Below are positions 36,517 to 45,386 of a DNA stretch of 64,000 nucleotides, one piece after another. The first letter of the stretch is position 1. The number at the start of each line of letters is the position of its first letter. Position numbers and translations under genes: made by a program. The notes beneath the pieces were generated by a model, which was not told where the DNA came from, did not search any database, and saw only the letters and a list, made by a program, of their open reading frames with translations. The stretch is from Acidobacteriota bacterium (GTDB lineage: Bacteria > Acidobacteriota > Terriglobia > Terriglobales > Acidobacteriaceae). The DNA lies in NCBI GenBank assembly GCA_021780315.1, contig JAJXYY010000042.1, positions 372,001-436,000 on the forward strand, given 5' to 3'.

Positions 36517-38340
36517 ATGGCGCCTGACAGCGAGCCCGTGAAGTATTTCGAAGGAACGGTTACACCCCTGGCTTCCGGAAAGGTGTTGTTCGCCTGCCCA
36601 CTTGCACAATCGGTTGCGGTGGTAGAGGTAAGTACGATCGAAATCGCGAAGGAATGCACGAGTTTCGACTCCGTGGACCATCATGCTGACGCGATTGTTA
36701 GGCGACTGGGTGGAAAGTATGAACGTGAGACAGTCGTCCTGCAGCTTAGTGCGGCGATACAAAAAAAGGTGCTTCTTAGGCAGAGCCTTGTAAAGGAGTT
36801 AATCGCGAGAACGAGGGATCCTCGTCCGATGAAGGGAAAAATTGACGCGGTAGCCGTGCCAACCTGCAATCGGCCGGAGGCGCTGGCTCGGCTTTTACAG
36901 TGCTTACGGCAGAGCGTCACGAAATGGGAGCGACCGTTGGAAGTGGTAGTGATGGATGATTCTGCCTCGAGGGCAATGCAAGAGCGGAATCTTTCGTTAG
37001 TGAGACGATTCGCCGAACAGACGAAACTCGTGTGCAGGTATGGCAATGCAAGTTCGAGAGCGAGATTCGCCGGCGTCCTTTCTCGGTACACCGGCGTCTC
37101 CAACGCTCAGACGATCTTTGCTGTCGGAAAAGACAAACGTTATTCGGTTCATACGGGTGCATGCCGTAATTCTCTCCAGCTGCAGCTACACGGCCGAATG
37201 GTGATGTGCGTCGATGACGATGTGATTTTTCGGACTACGGCCCCTCCCGACTCTGTCGACGAGCTTGTGTTAGCGACACGGCGTGATTCGTTCACATTCT
37301 TCGAGAGCAGAGATGAGATCGAAGCGTTGGAATACGAAGAGGAGGACATCATCGGTCAGCATGAAGGAATGCTGTGTACAACGCCGGAAGATCTCGCCAG
37401 AACAAGTGGATCAGAAGGGTTCAATTCCGTTTCGCCCGGTTTTCTGCGAAGGCTACAGAGCGGGTATGCACTCGTGGTGTCCCAACTGGGCTTGGTAGGG
37501 GACGTTGCATTGAACAGTCCGCTCACGTACTTCTTGGATGGGCCGGAAACACTGGGTCGGCTAACTGCTTCGGAAGAACTCTATTCCAAGGCGACTAGAA
37601 ACCGACTGGCGTTGAGATCTCCCAAAAGGAGATCCATATCAGAGCGAATGGGTTGCATGTCTTACTGTATGGGGGTTGACAACAGAGACATTCTACCTCC
37701 CTTCTGTCCCGTTCAAAGAGCCCAGGAATTTGTCTGGTCATCGCTGATCGACGCGTGTATTCCCGGAGCGCTGTTCGCAATATTGCCCAGGGCTGTCCTC
37801 CACTCTCCGCTCGACGCTCGGGAATTTCCCGCGGACGCTGCGGTCCAGCATTCAGCACACTTCAACTGCGGCGAGCTTCTTGCCTTCCTCATCATGAACG
37901 AAAAACCTCAAGGGCACTCGCGAGAGCAGCGGATGACTTCGTTGGCGAGACGGTTGGAGGAAATTTCCGAGCTTCCGGAGAGGGACTTCGTTGCGCATCT
38001 TTGGGGCATTATTCGTCCTGTTCTTGCTTGGTGGATTCGAGGGCTCGATGCGGCTCTAGACCAGTCGTGGTTGACGCTTCCCATTGCAAGGCTCGATATT
38101 GCTCGCATCCGCCAGAAATGTCTCGACACTCTCAATCAGGAAAATGGCTTTCAGCCATACGATTTGGCGGGAGGCGTAGATACCTTGGCGCGGTTTCAAT
38201 GCTTGCTTCACGAGTTCGCCACCTTATTGTCGAACTGGCCGACGATCGTGTCGGGAGTTGAGCTGCTCGCGTCAAGAGGAAGTCACCTTGCACCCGAAAT
38301 TCACGAATGGCAAGAGGTGTCTCTAGGAGAACATGTATGA
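36517..38340 (+). CDS. GT-A glycosyltransferase with RRE-like N-terminal region, in the RiPP operon
   Basis: Residues about 108-240 of this 607-residue protein are a GT2-like GT-A core: 'DAVAVPTCNRPEALARLLQCL', 'LEVVVMDDSAS' (D147 D148) and 'MVMCVDDDVIF' (D233-D235, metal binding). The first 105 residues end in a helical, winged-helix-like segment ('AVVEVSTIEIAKECTSFD...AIVRRLGGKYERETVVLQL') that recalls PqqD/RRE domains, which bind RiPP leaders. The C-terminal 300 residues are unassigned. The gene starts 12 bases after the permease and overlaps the next gene, so it belongs to the operon. It may glycosylate the RiPP; substrate and RRE assignment are inference. Confidence 0.72.
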   Translation: MAPDSEPVKYFEGTVTPLASGKVLFACPLAQSVAVVEVSTIEIAKECTSFDSVDHHADAIVRRLGGKYERETVVLQLSAAIQKKVLLRQSLVKELIARTRDPRPMKGKIDAVAVPTCNRPEALARLLQCLRQSVTKWERPLEVVVMDDSASRAMQERNLSLVRRFAEQTKLVCRYGNASSRARFAGVLSRYTGVSNAQTIFAVGKDKRYSVHTGACRNSLQLQLHGRMVMCVDDDVIFRTTAPPDSVDELVLATRRDSFTFFESRDEIEALEYEEEDIIGQHEGMLCTTPEDLARTSGSEGFNSVSPGFLRRLQSGYALVVSQLGLVGDVALNSPLTYFLDGPETLGRLTASEELYSKATRNRLALRSPKRRSISERMGCMSYCMGVDNRDILPPFCPVQRAQEFVWSSLIDACIPGALFAILPRAVLHSPLDAREFPADAAVQHSAHFNCGELLAFLIMNEKPQGHSREQRMTSLARRLEEISELPERDFVAHLWGIIRPVLAWWIRGLDAALDQSWLTLPIARLDIARIRQKCLDTLNQENGFQPYDLAGGVDTLARFQCLLHEFATLLSNWPTIVSGVELLASRGSHLAPEIHEWQEVSLGEHV

Positions 38341-39098
38341 CCTGGTTAGATCGGCGTAGTGATAGACATGGACACAAGGTAACCGAGGCTGGCTGGTTCC
38401 TTTTGACCGACGAGGCGGGATTTCTCTGGGACGCACCGAAACCTCTCAAAAGACCTCCCGGAATCCAACGACACGCCAAGGCAGTCACTTATTGCCCGGC
38501 TGTTGTCGATTATGAGAGTCGGTTTTTTGAGGTGCCATGTCCGTTTGACGTGAAGTTACAGATGAAAATGAAGGAGGGTCGACCACAGCTAATCTTGACA
38601 GGAGGAGATCGCGCATCAGTGGTCGCGAAGACCTTTGCTGGACTAGTTGTGGACTCTCTTCCAAACCAATGGAGGTCACCCGACAAGCCGATCGTGCAGA
38701 TCAAGACTCCATATTGCTTCGTTGCTGATTTCCCCACATGGTTGAAACAGCATCCGCCCTTTCACCACTACTTTGCAACTGCCCCACCCGGAACGGTGAT
38801 AGGCGGCAGATTTCCGATCCACATTTGGCCTCGCCCGTTATCCTGGGCATTTGAATGGTACGACTTGGACCAAGAGCTCACGCTAAAACGAGGCGAGCCG
38901 TGGTTTCTTGTCGAGTTGGAACCTGAGCGTGCCGATCAAAGGGTACGTCTGATCGAAGCCGAACTGACCCCCGAGCTTCAGCGGTACATCTCCGGCACTC
39001 GGAAAGTAGTTGAATATACGAACAACACGTTCTCGCTTTTTAAAACGGCGCTGTCACGCCGCCCAAAGCGGTTATTACAAAGCGTACGCCGTGGATAG
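38337..39098 (+). CDS. Last gene of the RiPP operon, DUF6065-like protein
   Basis: The 253-residue protein starts with an ATGA overlap on the glycosyltransferase stop. Its middle and end ('YCPAVVDYESRFFEVPCPFDVKLQM', 'FHHYFATAPPGTVIGGRF', 'RPLSWAFEWYDLDQELTLKRGEPWFLVELEP') follow the pattern I associate with DUF6065, a family of unknown function with cupin-like beta structure. No catalytic residues could be named. It could be a tailoring or immunity protein. Confidence in the family is moderate. Confidence 0.6.
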   Translation: MTWLDRRSDRHGHKVTEAGWFLLTDEAGFLWDAPKPLKRPPGIQRHAKAVTYCPAVVDYESRFFEVPCPFDVKLQMKMKEGRPQLILTGGDRASVVAKTFAGLVVDSLPNQWRSPDKPIVQIKTPYCFVADFPTWLKQHPPFHHYFATAPPGTVIGGRFPIHIWPRPLSWAFEWYDLDQELTLKRGEPWFLVELEPERADQRVRLIEAELTPELQRYISGTRKVVEYTNNTFSLFKTALSRRPKRLLQSVRRG

Positions 39099-40719
39099 TC
39101 TCACGCCATTGACAGAAGCGATCCGTCCGTCGCAACCTCTTGAGCCTCCACAGATGTGAACGATACATTTGAAACTCGCAAATGCACAAAATTACTGCAT
39201 GTGGGAAGGTCTCTTGCCACTCGGCATAACCCATGCGTAAATCCCGGAATCGGCGGCCAGGACAAAGCGCGTTTGAACTATCAACGTGGGACGGAGTTCA
39301 ATTGCTGGTAGGCGGTGCGTGCATGGAATGGAAGCCAGACGTCCGCCGCCGCTTCGAACGGCTCTTCACCACAGATAAAGACCGCAGCAGGGGTCTCAAA
39401 CTGGCTCTTTCCAAGAAAATCGTAGACCTTCTCAACGACACAATCTGCGCACAAAGCAGCAACGCTGAGAAGCGATAGGGTAGGGCCTTCAAGACGTACT
39501 TTCCAGGTGGGTGCTGCGCCAACTGTTTGACGGTGATGTTGTCCAAATTGAAATAAACCGGGCCATTCGGCCTATGTTTCCCCGGAGTGCGTATAACGGC
39601 AGTCCTATAGGGTTGACCGTTGAAGGCGGATGCAGTGGTATCGATGACAAGCACTTCATTGATTGCACTCTTATCAACTGCATCATCCAAATATAGCGGC
39701 GAGATTGCATTCGAGTGAACGCACTTCCGGGAATGCCGTTGCGCGATTTACGGCCAGGTGCGCGGGCACTGCACTTTCTGCAAGGAGTTGGGATGATGTG
39801 GAGTGAGCCGCGCGAATGGGAGAACTCACGGACCGAATACAGTAAGGCCACACATCCATCACATCGACTGACTCTCTCAGTTCCACTGGCTGGATGCTGC
39901 TTCGTCCCAAGATTGATGAACGGGGCAGGCAGATAACCGAATGGATTAGGGCACGGCTCCCGGTACATCTCGATCAATGAAAATCGTGCCACCGCACATC
40001 AGCGCCGCTCAGATCAAGCACTCGCACGGCAGAAGTCCTCACGTTGACGCGGAACTTCTTCGACCGATCAGCCCGGATACCGCTCACGCGTGCTTTTCGC
40101 CTTGTAAACTCCGGCAGCTTGATAGATTTGAGGGCCAGCTTTGATAAAGGGTTTTTACCGTTGCTGGACCTGTAAGGAAGCTGTACTCAAAGTTGAGGGA
40201 ATAGGGCCGAGGGCTCCGCTCGACGCATCCGACGTTGATTTTGCACCCGGACGTAAGCTGTCCGTTGTCGCTAGCCGCCTGCCGAGCAATCCCTTCTCCG
40301 CTGGCGGTTGTTTGCCATGGATCTCATGCCTGGTGTCGTCGCATCTTTGGCCCTCAGCGGATCGCCCACGAGTATTTCTATGTTCTCGCTATGTGGCTGA
40401 TTTCCGACCTATCTCCAACCGTCGTTGCGCTTCACAGCCGAGTGGACACCTCCGCTGCGAGACAGTGTAGCTCACAATCTGACTTGATGCGGGTCCCCTA
40501 GCGCGGCCCTTTGCCTTCTAAATAATGCGTGTGCTTCAAATCGAGGCACCGGAGCCTGGTACGTACCACCGCAGGAGACCGATGGACCTGCCCCCTTCCG
40601 TCCAAATATCGTCCTTGTCTGTGCGGTTCGCTGCATAAAGCCCGTTGTTGCCTGCAAACATCTGGAACATCCCTCCCAGAGTCAACAAACTGGCAGAAGT
40701 TGGCTATGTGGAGGACATC
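39099..40719. other. Degenerate stretch between the RiPP operon and the hydroxylase
   Basis: These 1.6 kb hold many short frames on both strands but no complete gene. A minus-strand segment around 39490-39690 has protein-like composition ('SAINEVLVIDTTASAFNGQPYRTAVIRT', 'FNLDNITVKQLAQHPPGKYVLK') and continues upstream in a shifted frame, suggesting an unidentified decayed gene. Plus-strand ORFs at 40141-40501 have no recognisable domain. The operon's terminator was not identified. Confidence 0.45.
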
Positions 40720-41694
40720 ATGATGTCGACATCTCACACCCATCTCTGGATCGCGCTAAGCATCGATTGCATCGTCCACGGGATTCAATCGATGCTGATA
40801 GCGATTGGCGGGCACGAGCACACCCAGATTGCATCCTTGTGGATATTCTTTTCCGCATGTGGGGTGGCTGAGCTGCTCATCAGTTTTCTGCTCTGCACTC
40901 CCTTGGAACATCTCCGACCACTCACGAGTTGGCCGAAGCGGAACTCCATTGCGCCCGATGTGGCCTATGCGCTCTTCGTCCGCACGGTTCTCTTTCCGCT
41001 GATCGCCTACTTTGAATACAGCTGGCTGCACACTCATTTCAACGGTTTCCTCCAAGCTCACGCGATTCCACCCGTTGTACTTTCACGTCTGCTCCCTTTC
41101 TTCGCAGCCGCTCCCATAATGAGTTTCGTCGGAAACTTCGCCATTCTTGATCTCGCCGACTACTGGCGCCATCGGCTCTCGCATCGTTACGGCTGGTGGT
41201 ACGGGATCCATTCTCTCCATCATGCCGAAGAGCAGATGACCTTCTGGTCTGACGACCGTTCCCACATCCTGGAAGACGCTATCACCTATCTTTGGCTCAT
41301 TTCTGTGGGTCTCATCATCGGCGTGCCATCCCTGCAGTTTCCTTTTCTCATCCTTGGCTTCCGGCTTCTTGGCAGCATTGCGCACTCGAATACACGCATC
41401 AGCTACGGATGGCTCGGTGACCACATATTCATCTCCCCAAGGTTCCACCGAACCCATCATGCTCTACGTGCCGCTGGCCGACGTAGCTGCAATTTTGGCA
41501 CCGCGCTCTCTCTGTGGGACGTTTTCTTCCAGACCGCAAAATTTCACGACAACACGGTGGAGACAGGGGACGCCGGAGCAGAACGGGCCATGGTAAACGG
41601 CTCCTGGGCCGAACAACAGCAAGCGGGATTCCGTCGTATGGTCCGTTTGGCTCGCCGCGGCAGGAAGGTGCCCGCAGTCAGGACAGGGTCATGA
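40720..41694 (+). CDS. Fatty acid hydroxylase / sterol desaturase family membrane protein
   Basis: This 324-residue integral membrane protein has the three histidine clusters of the diiron hydroxylase family: 'HRLSH', 'HSLHH' (with 'AEEQMTFW') and 'HRTHH', plus 'HSNTRISYGWLGDHIF'. Several hydrophobic helices precede the His boxes. Such enzymes hydroxylate or desaturate lipids using oxygen and two irons at the membrane. ATG 40720 follows GGAGG; the frame extends upstream but only weakly. The YqcI-like gene overlaps its stop by ATGA, so the two are co-translated. The lipid substrate is unknown. Confidence 0.88.
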   Translation: MMSTSHTHLWIALSIDCIVHGIQSMLIAIGGHEHTQIASLWIFFSACGVAELLISFLLCTPLEHLRPLTSWPKRNSIAPDVAYALFVRTVLFPLIAYFEYSWLHTHFNGFLQAHAIPPVVLSRLLPFFAAAPIMSFVGNFAILDLADYWRHRLSHRYGWWYGIHSLHHAEEQMTFWSDDRSHILEDAITYLWLISVGLIIGVPSLQFPFLILGFRLLGSIAHSNTRISYGWLGDHIFISPRFHRTHHALRAAGRRSCNFGTALSLWDVFFQTAKFHDNTVETGDAGAERAMVNGSWAEQQQAGFRRMVRLARRGRKVPAVRTGS

Positions 41695-42448
41695 TAACTA
41701 CCGAAGCTCAAAACTGGACTAGCCGCATTCTCGAGCAAGGACGGGTAGGGGCAGCCCCCGAAAACTCATGGAAGCTCAAGGCGTATGAGCAATACAAGGA
41801 AAGCTGCGTGAACCCATTTATCCATGCTTCTTCGGGCAGACCGCCGAAGCGCGCGGGGAGATGCTCTATACCTTCGTAGCCAATGGTTGCCTGGACGAAC
41901 TGGTTACGAACATGCGGCGGTTCATCAGGCTAACTGGAACAGTTGGCCATGAACGCTCAAGCCTGATCGCATTCTTTGAGCCCGATCCAACCATTCAGGA
42001 TCATCCGTCCTTTATTACGCGCTTTTGGCAGGTCCTACAGTTTCTTCACGACCACGACCGCGACTCTTCCCTGGAAAGAGCACCCGATCATCCTCTCTGG
42101 GAATTTTCGTTCCAACACTGTGAGATGTTCGTGGTGGGAGCGTCGCCGACATATCGCAATCGTCGCAGCAGGAACCTGGGTCCAGGTATCGTGCTTGTTT
42201 TTCAACCCCGCTCTCTTTTCATGGATCCTGCTACATTAGAGCCGATAGCGGCTTCCGCACGCCAACGAGTTCATAAACGCATGCTGGCCTATGACGGAAT
42301 TCCGGTGCATCCAGATATCGGGTTCTACGGCGACAACAGGAGTCGAGAATGGAAGCAGTACGCACTCCCGGATGACAATGAACCGGAGATGGGAAGCTGC
42401 CCATTCCACACAAACTCAGATCGTGTGTCACTGGCAGGTCGAGATTGA
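41691..42448 (+). pseudogene. YqcI/YcgG family gene interrupted by one frameshift
   Basis: The start at 41691 overlaps the hydroxylase stop. The first 43 codons read in one frame ('NWTSRILEQGRV...AYEQYKESCVNPF'). The family core then continues one base back: 'YPCFFGQTAEARGEMLYTFVANG', 'FWQVLQFLHDHD', 'HPLWEFSFQHCEMFVVG', 'RNLGPGIVLVFQPRSLF', and the tail 'EMGSCPFH'. The shift lies at about 41817-41820 (CCATTTATCC). Joined, it would be about 250 residues and complete for this cytoplasmic family of unclear (haem-linked) function. It is either a decayed gene or a base-calling error; the site does not look like a programmed slip. Confidence 0.75.
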
Positions 42449-42650
42449 CCGGTTCCATTCAGACGGCAGCACGTCCAGGCCTGGACGAGAACGCTCCCTG
42501 CAGAAGTCGCGGCACCCGCTGCAAACACTTGGTATGGCTCGTCATTCCGATTGATACTTATGGGACGGAGGCCTGATTCCCCAGGGCGGTCGCCTATCAG
42601 TTAGACCTTGGAGATTCTTCGCCAGCCTCTCATCGTGGAAGAGAAAACTT

Positions 42651-43790
42651 ATGAATGCTATCGCGTCTGTGTATCCCGAAGCAGCCCCCGCCTCCCACCG
42701 TCTGGAGGAGACATCCATTTCCAGGCCAAGCCGTGGCATTCACCTCCAAGGCAATGCGATTATCTTCTCTCTGTCAGCCATCCTCGCCCTCGCCACGGCA
42801 AGCGAATGCCAGTCTGTAACGCATCTCCCCTCCCTGGTCTACGGTGTGGTGCTTTGGGGGTGGTGGGGCATGATCGCCAGCATCCTCTGGAAGGCCGGCA
42901 AGCGCTTTCCAGCGGCATCGAGCTTTTCGCTCAAAGCGACGTCAGTCCACGGCATAGTGGGATCCGTTCTTGGCGTGCTTCATCTGTTGTTGCTGTGGAG
43001 CTTGGGTTTCAGTTCCCTTGGATGGCAAGGCAGCGAAAGCGCGCGATCGGATTGGCAAAGACTCCTCAATGTCAATCGGTTTGGCATTGAGATCTTGATC
43101 TATGGATTCGTCTTTGGGATCACAGGCGTCATTCGGTATCACATCCGAGCACAGCGGGACGCAATGAGGTCGCTCGAGCTGGAACGCCAACTCTCGGCTG
43201 CGCATCTGCGCGCCTTGCAAATGCAGCTTGAGCCTCACTTTCTCTTCAACACGTTGAACGCAATCACGACGCTTGTTGAACTGGGAAGGCAGAAGCAGGC
43301 AGCGGAGATGCTCACGCATTTGAATGCCATCCTGAAGACCACCCTGACGAGGACAACACCCGAAAAGGTGCCGTTGTCAAAAGAACTTGAGATGATCGAG
43401 AACTACCTCGCCATCGAACAGGTTCGCTTTGCGGATCGGCTCCAAATTGAGATGAAGGTAGAACCTACCGCTCTTCACGGCTTGGTTCCGTGCTTTTTAC
43501 TGCAACCCATTGTCGAGAACGCTATCCGGCATGGAATAGCGCGCTGCGAGAACGAAGGCAGAATCGAAGCCTCTGCACGACGTGAAGGAACATCGCTTCA
43601 TCTGCAGATTCGGGATACAGGATCGGCTCTCAACGGACTTCCTCAGAATGGACATGGTATCGGCCTGAAGAATACCCGAGAGCGGCTGGCACACTTTTAT
43701 CACAATGAGTTCGCCATGACAGCAGAACGCCTAGCAACGGGCGGTTTTGAAGTAGCGATCACCATTCCATACGAACGCTGTGAACAATGA
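42651..43790 (+). CDS. LytS/YehU-type sensor histidine kinase
   Basis: The 379-residue membrane kinase has four hydrophobic segments in residues 34-165, then a His_kinase domain with the phospho-acceptor in 'MQLEPHFLFNTLNAI' (H196). An HATPase_c domain contains 'LLQPIVENAIRHGI' (N-box) and 'GHGIGLKNTRERL' (G-box). It senses an unknown signal and phosphorylates the regulator encoded by the next gene, whose ATG overlaps its stop by four bases. Confidence 0.92.
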   Translation: MNAIASVYPEAAPASHRLEETSISRPSRGIHLQGNAIIFSLSAILALATASECQSVTHLPSLVYGVVLWGWWGMIASILWKAGKRFPAASSFSLKATSVHGIVGSVLGVLHLLLLWSLGFSSLGWQGSESARSDWQRLLNVNRFGIEILIYGFVFGITGVIRYHIRAQRDAMRSLELERQLSAAHLRALQMQLEPHFLFNTLNAITTLVELGRQKQAAEMLTHLNAILKTTLTRTTPEKVPLSKELEMIENYLAIEQVRFADRLQIEMKVEPTALHGLVPCFLLQPIVENAIRHGIARCENEGRIEASARREGTSLHLQIRDTGSALNGLPQNGHGIGLKNTRERLAHFYHNEFAMTAERLATGGFEVAITIPYERCEQ

Positions 43791-44560
43791 GATTAAAAAC
43801 TCTTATTGCCGATGATGAGCCCTTGGCACGCGAGCGACTGAGATTTCTCTTGTCTAATGACGAAGAGATTGTGATCGCCAGCGAATGCCGCAATGGCAAG
43901 GAGGTTCTCTCAGCGATCAGGGACTCCGATATTGATCTTCTGTTTCTCGATATCCAGATGCCAGGGAACAGCGGGTTCGAGGTCATAGAACAAATCGGCT
44001 CCGCCCGGATGCCCGTTACCGTCTTCGTGACAGCGCACAACCAATACGCGGTGCAGGCATTTGAGGTTCACGCCCTCGATTATCTGACCAAGCCGGTAGA
44101 ACCTGCGCGTTTGCAGGACACGTTGCAGCGAGCGAAAGAGCGCGTCGCATCTCGGTCTGCAATGATCACTCACGAGCAGTTGAAGTCGGTGCTGGCCGGA
44201 CTCGAACATGCTGCTACATCGCGGAAAGAGTATCCGAAGCGGCTCCTTGTTCCCAATGGCACGAAGGGTTCTTTCGTAAATATCAACGAAATCGAATGGA
44301 TTGAAGCCGCAGACTACTATTCCTGCCTTCACGTTGGCACGAAAAGTTTCATGTTGCGCGAGGCGATCAAAGAGCTCGCAAATACTCTTGACCCAGCAAA
44401 GTTCGTTCGCATTCACAGGTCGGTCATCGTGAATGTCGAGCAGGTACGTGAGATCCTTCGCGAGGGGCGCAGCGAAGGATCGGTGGTGCTTATCAATGGC
44501 CAGCGGTTGAGAATGAGTAAGGCTGGTTGGCAGGCCCTCCTGGCGGCGAGCCGCACATAG
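43787..44560 (+). CDS. LytTR-family response regulator
   Basis: The 257-residue protein has a receiver domain (D9, D10, phospho-acceptor D55 in 'LLFLDIQMPG', T/K in 'VFVTAH' and 'LTKPVEPARLQ') and a LytTR DNA-binding domain from about 150 ('INEIEWIEAADYYSCLHVGTKSFMLREAIKELANTL', 'VRIHRSVIVNVEQV'). It is the cognate partner of the LytS-like kinase just upstream. Targets cannot be read from the sequence. Confidence 0.93.
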   Translation: MRLKTLIADDEPLARERLRFLLSNDEEIVIASECRNGKEVLSAIRDSDIDLLFLDIQMPGNSGFEVIEQIGSARMPVTVFVTAHNQYAVQAFEVHALDYLTKPVEPARLQDTLQRAKERVASRSAMITHEQLKSVLAGLEHAATSRKEYPKRLLVPNGTKGSFVNINEIEWIEAADYYSCLHVGTKSFMLREAIKELANTLDPAKFVRIHRSVIVNVEQVREILREGRSEGSVVLINGQRLRMSKAGWQALLAASRT

Positions 44561-44921
44561 CCCTTCTGTAATGTCTTTCCGTATTTTCCCTGTGCGCGAT
44601 GTAGCTCCTGCTGCACAGCTTCCCCCTCTGCCTGCAAATTGAGCCACAGCGTGTCCAGACCAACGCGCACTCATTGATATCCATTGATGAACGCATCCGC
44701 CTTGCAATTCGTTCAAACTGCCGATTCACTAGCCGTGTGCCCACCGTACCTCCAAGGCGTTACGGCTCCTTCTCGTCATCCTTCGACCCGTTTCATACGA
44801 ACGCTTCTCCATCGCATATTCTCTGCACCATAGCGAGGCTTCCCTGCATTCCTAGTCGGTCTCGCTGCAAATCGCTGGCAAAACTTCTCTCGGAGTCAGA
44901 GCCTTGAACCAGGAGTTGACA
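44561..44921. other. Intergenic stretch, nothing recognised
   Basis: About 360 bases between the response regulator and iorA. No gene or clear terminator was recognised; the promoter of the oxidoreductase operon presumably lies here. Confidence 0.45.
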
Positions 44922-45386
44922 ATGGCTCAGTTAGCACTCGAGATAAACGGCCGCCAACAGACAGTAGATGCCAATCCAGAGATGCCCTTGCTCTGGGTGC
45001 TCCGCGATCTACTCAATATGACAGGCACCAAATACGGTTGCGGCATCGGGCTCTGCGGAGCCTGCACCGTCCACATTGATAGCGTCGCAACCCGCTCCTG
45101 CCAGACACCCCTCGCAACCGCAGCAGGCAAACGAATCGTCACCATCGAAGGTCTCGGAGCAAATGGCCTACACCCGGTTCAGGAAGCCTGGATCGCTGAA
45201 CAAGTCCCGCAATGCGGCTACTGTCAGTCCGGACAGATCATGTCCGCAGCCGCGTTGCTCGCTGAGAAACCTCACCCTTCCGACTCCGATATCGACGAAG
45301 CCATGGCTGGCAATCTCTGCCGTTGCGCCACCTACTTCCGCATTCGCAATGCAATCCACCGTGCCGCTGGGAAGGCTCACTCATGA
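44922..45386 (+). CDS. iorA: (2Fe-2S) subunit of IorAB-type molybdenum hydroxylase
   Basis: This 154-residue protein has both iron-sulfur domains of xanthine-oxidase-type small subunits: plant-ferredoxin-like '[15 protein letters not shown]' with a later Cys, and the helical domain '[16 protein letters not shown]' with 'GNLCRCATY'. ATG 44922 follows AGGAG. It passes electrons from the molybdenum subunit encoded next to an acceptor, probably the cytochrome c encoded third. It is close to isoquinoline 1-oxidoreductase alpha, but the substrate is uncertain; aldehydes are common for this family. Confidence 0.92.
   Translation: MAQLALEINGRQQTVDANPEMPLLWVLRDLLNMTGTKYGCGIGLCGACTVHIDSVATRSCQTPLATAAGKRIVTIEGLGANGLHPVQEAWIAEQVPQCGYCQSGQIMSAAALLAEKPHPSDSDIDEAMAGNLCRCATYFRIRNAIHRAAGKAHS

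Noticed and set aside
40141..40501. Two overlapping plus-strand ORFs of about 90-110 codons
   Set aside because: No recognisable domain, low-complexity codon pattern and no ribosome binding site.
41817..41820. Possible programmed -1 frameshift in the YqcI-like gene
   Set aside because: The site CCATTTATCC is not a classical X-XXY-YYZ slippery heptamer and no obvious stimulatory structure was seen; decay or sequence error is simpler.
43910..44716. 268-codon minus-strand ORF
   Set aside because: Antisense shadow of the LytTR response regulator, with no domain of its own.
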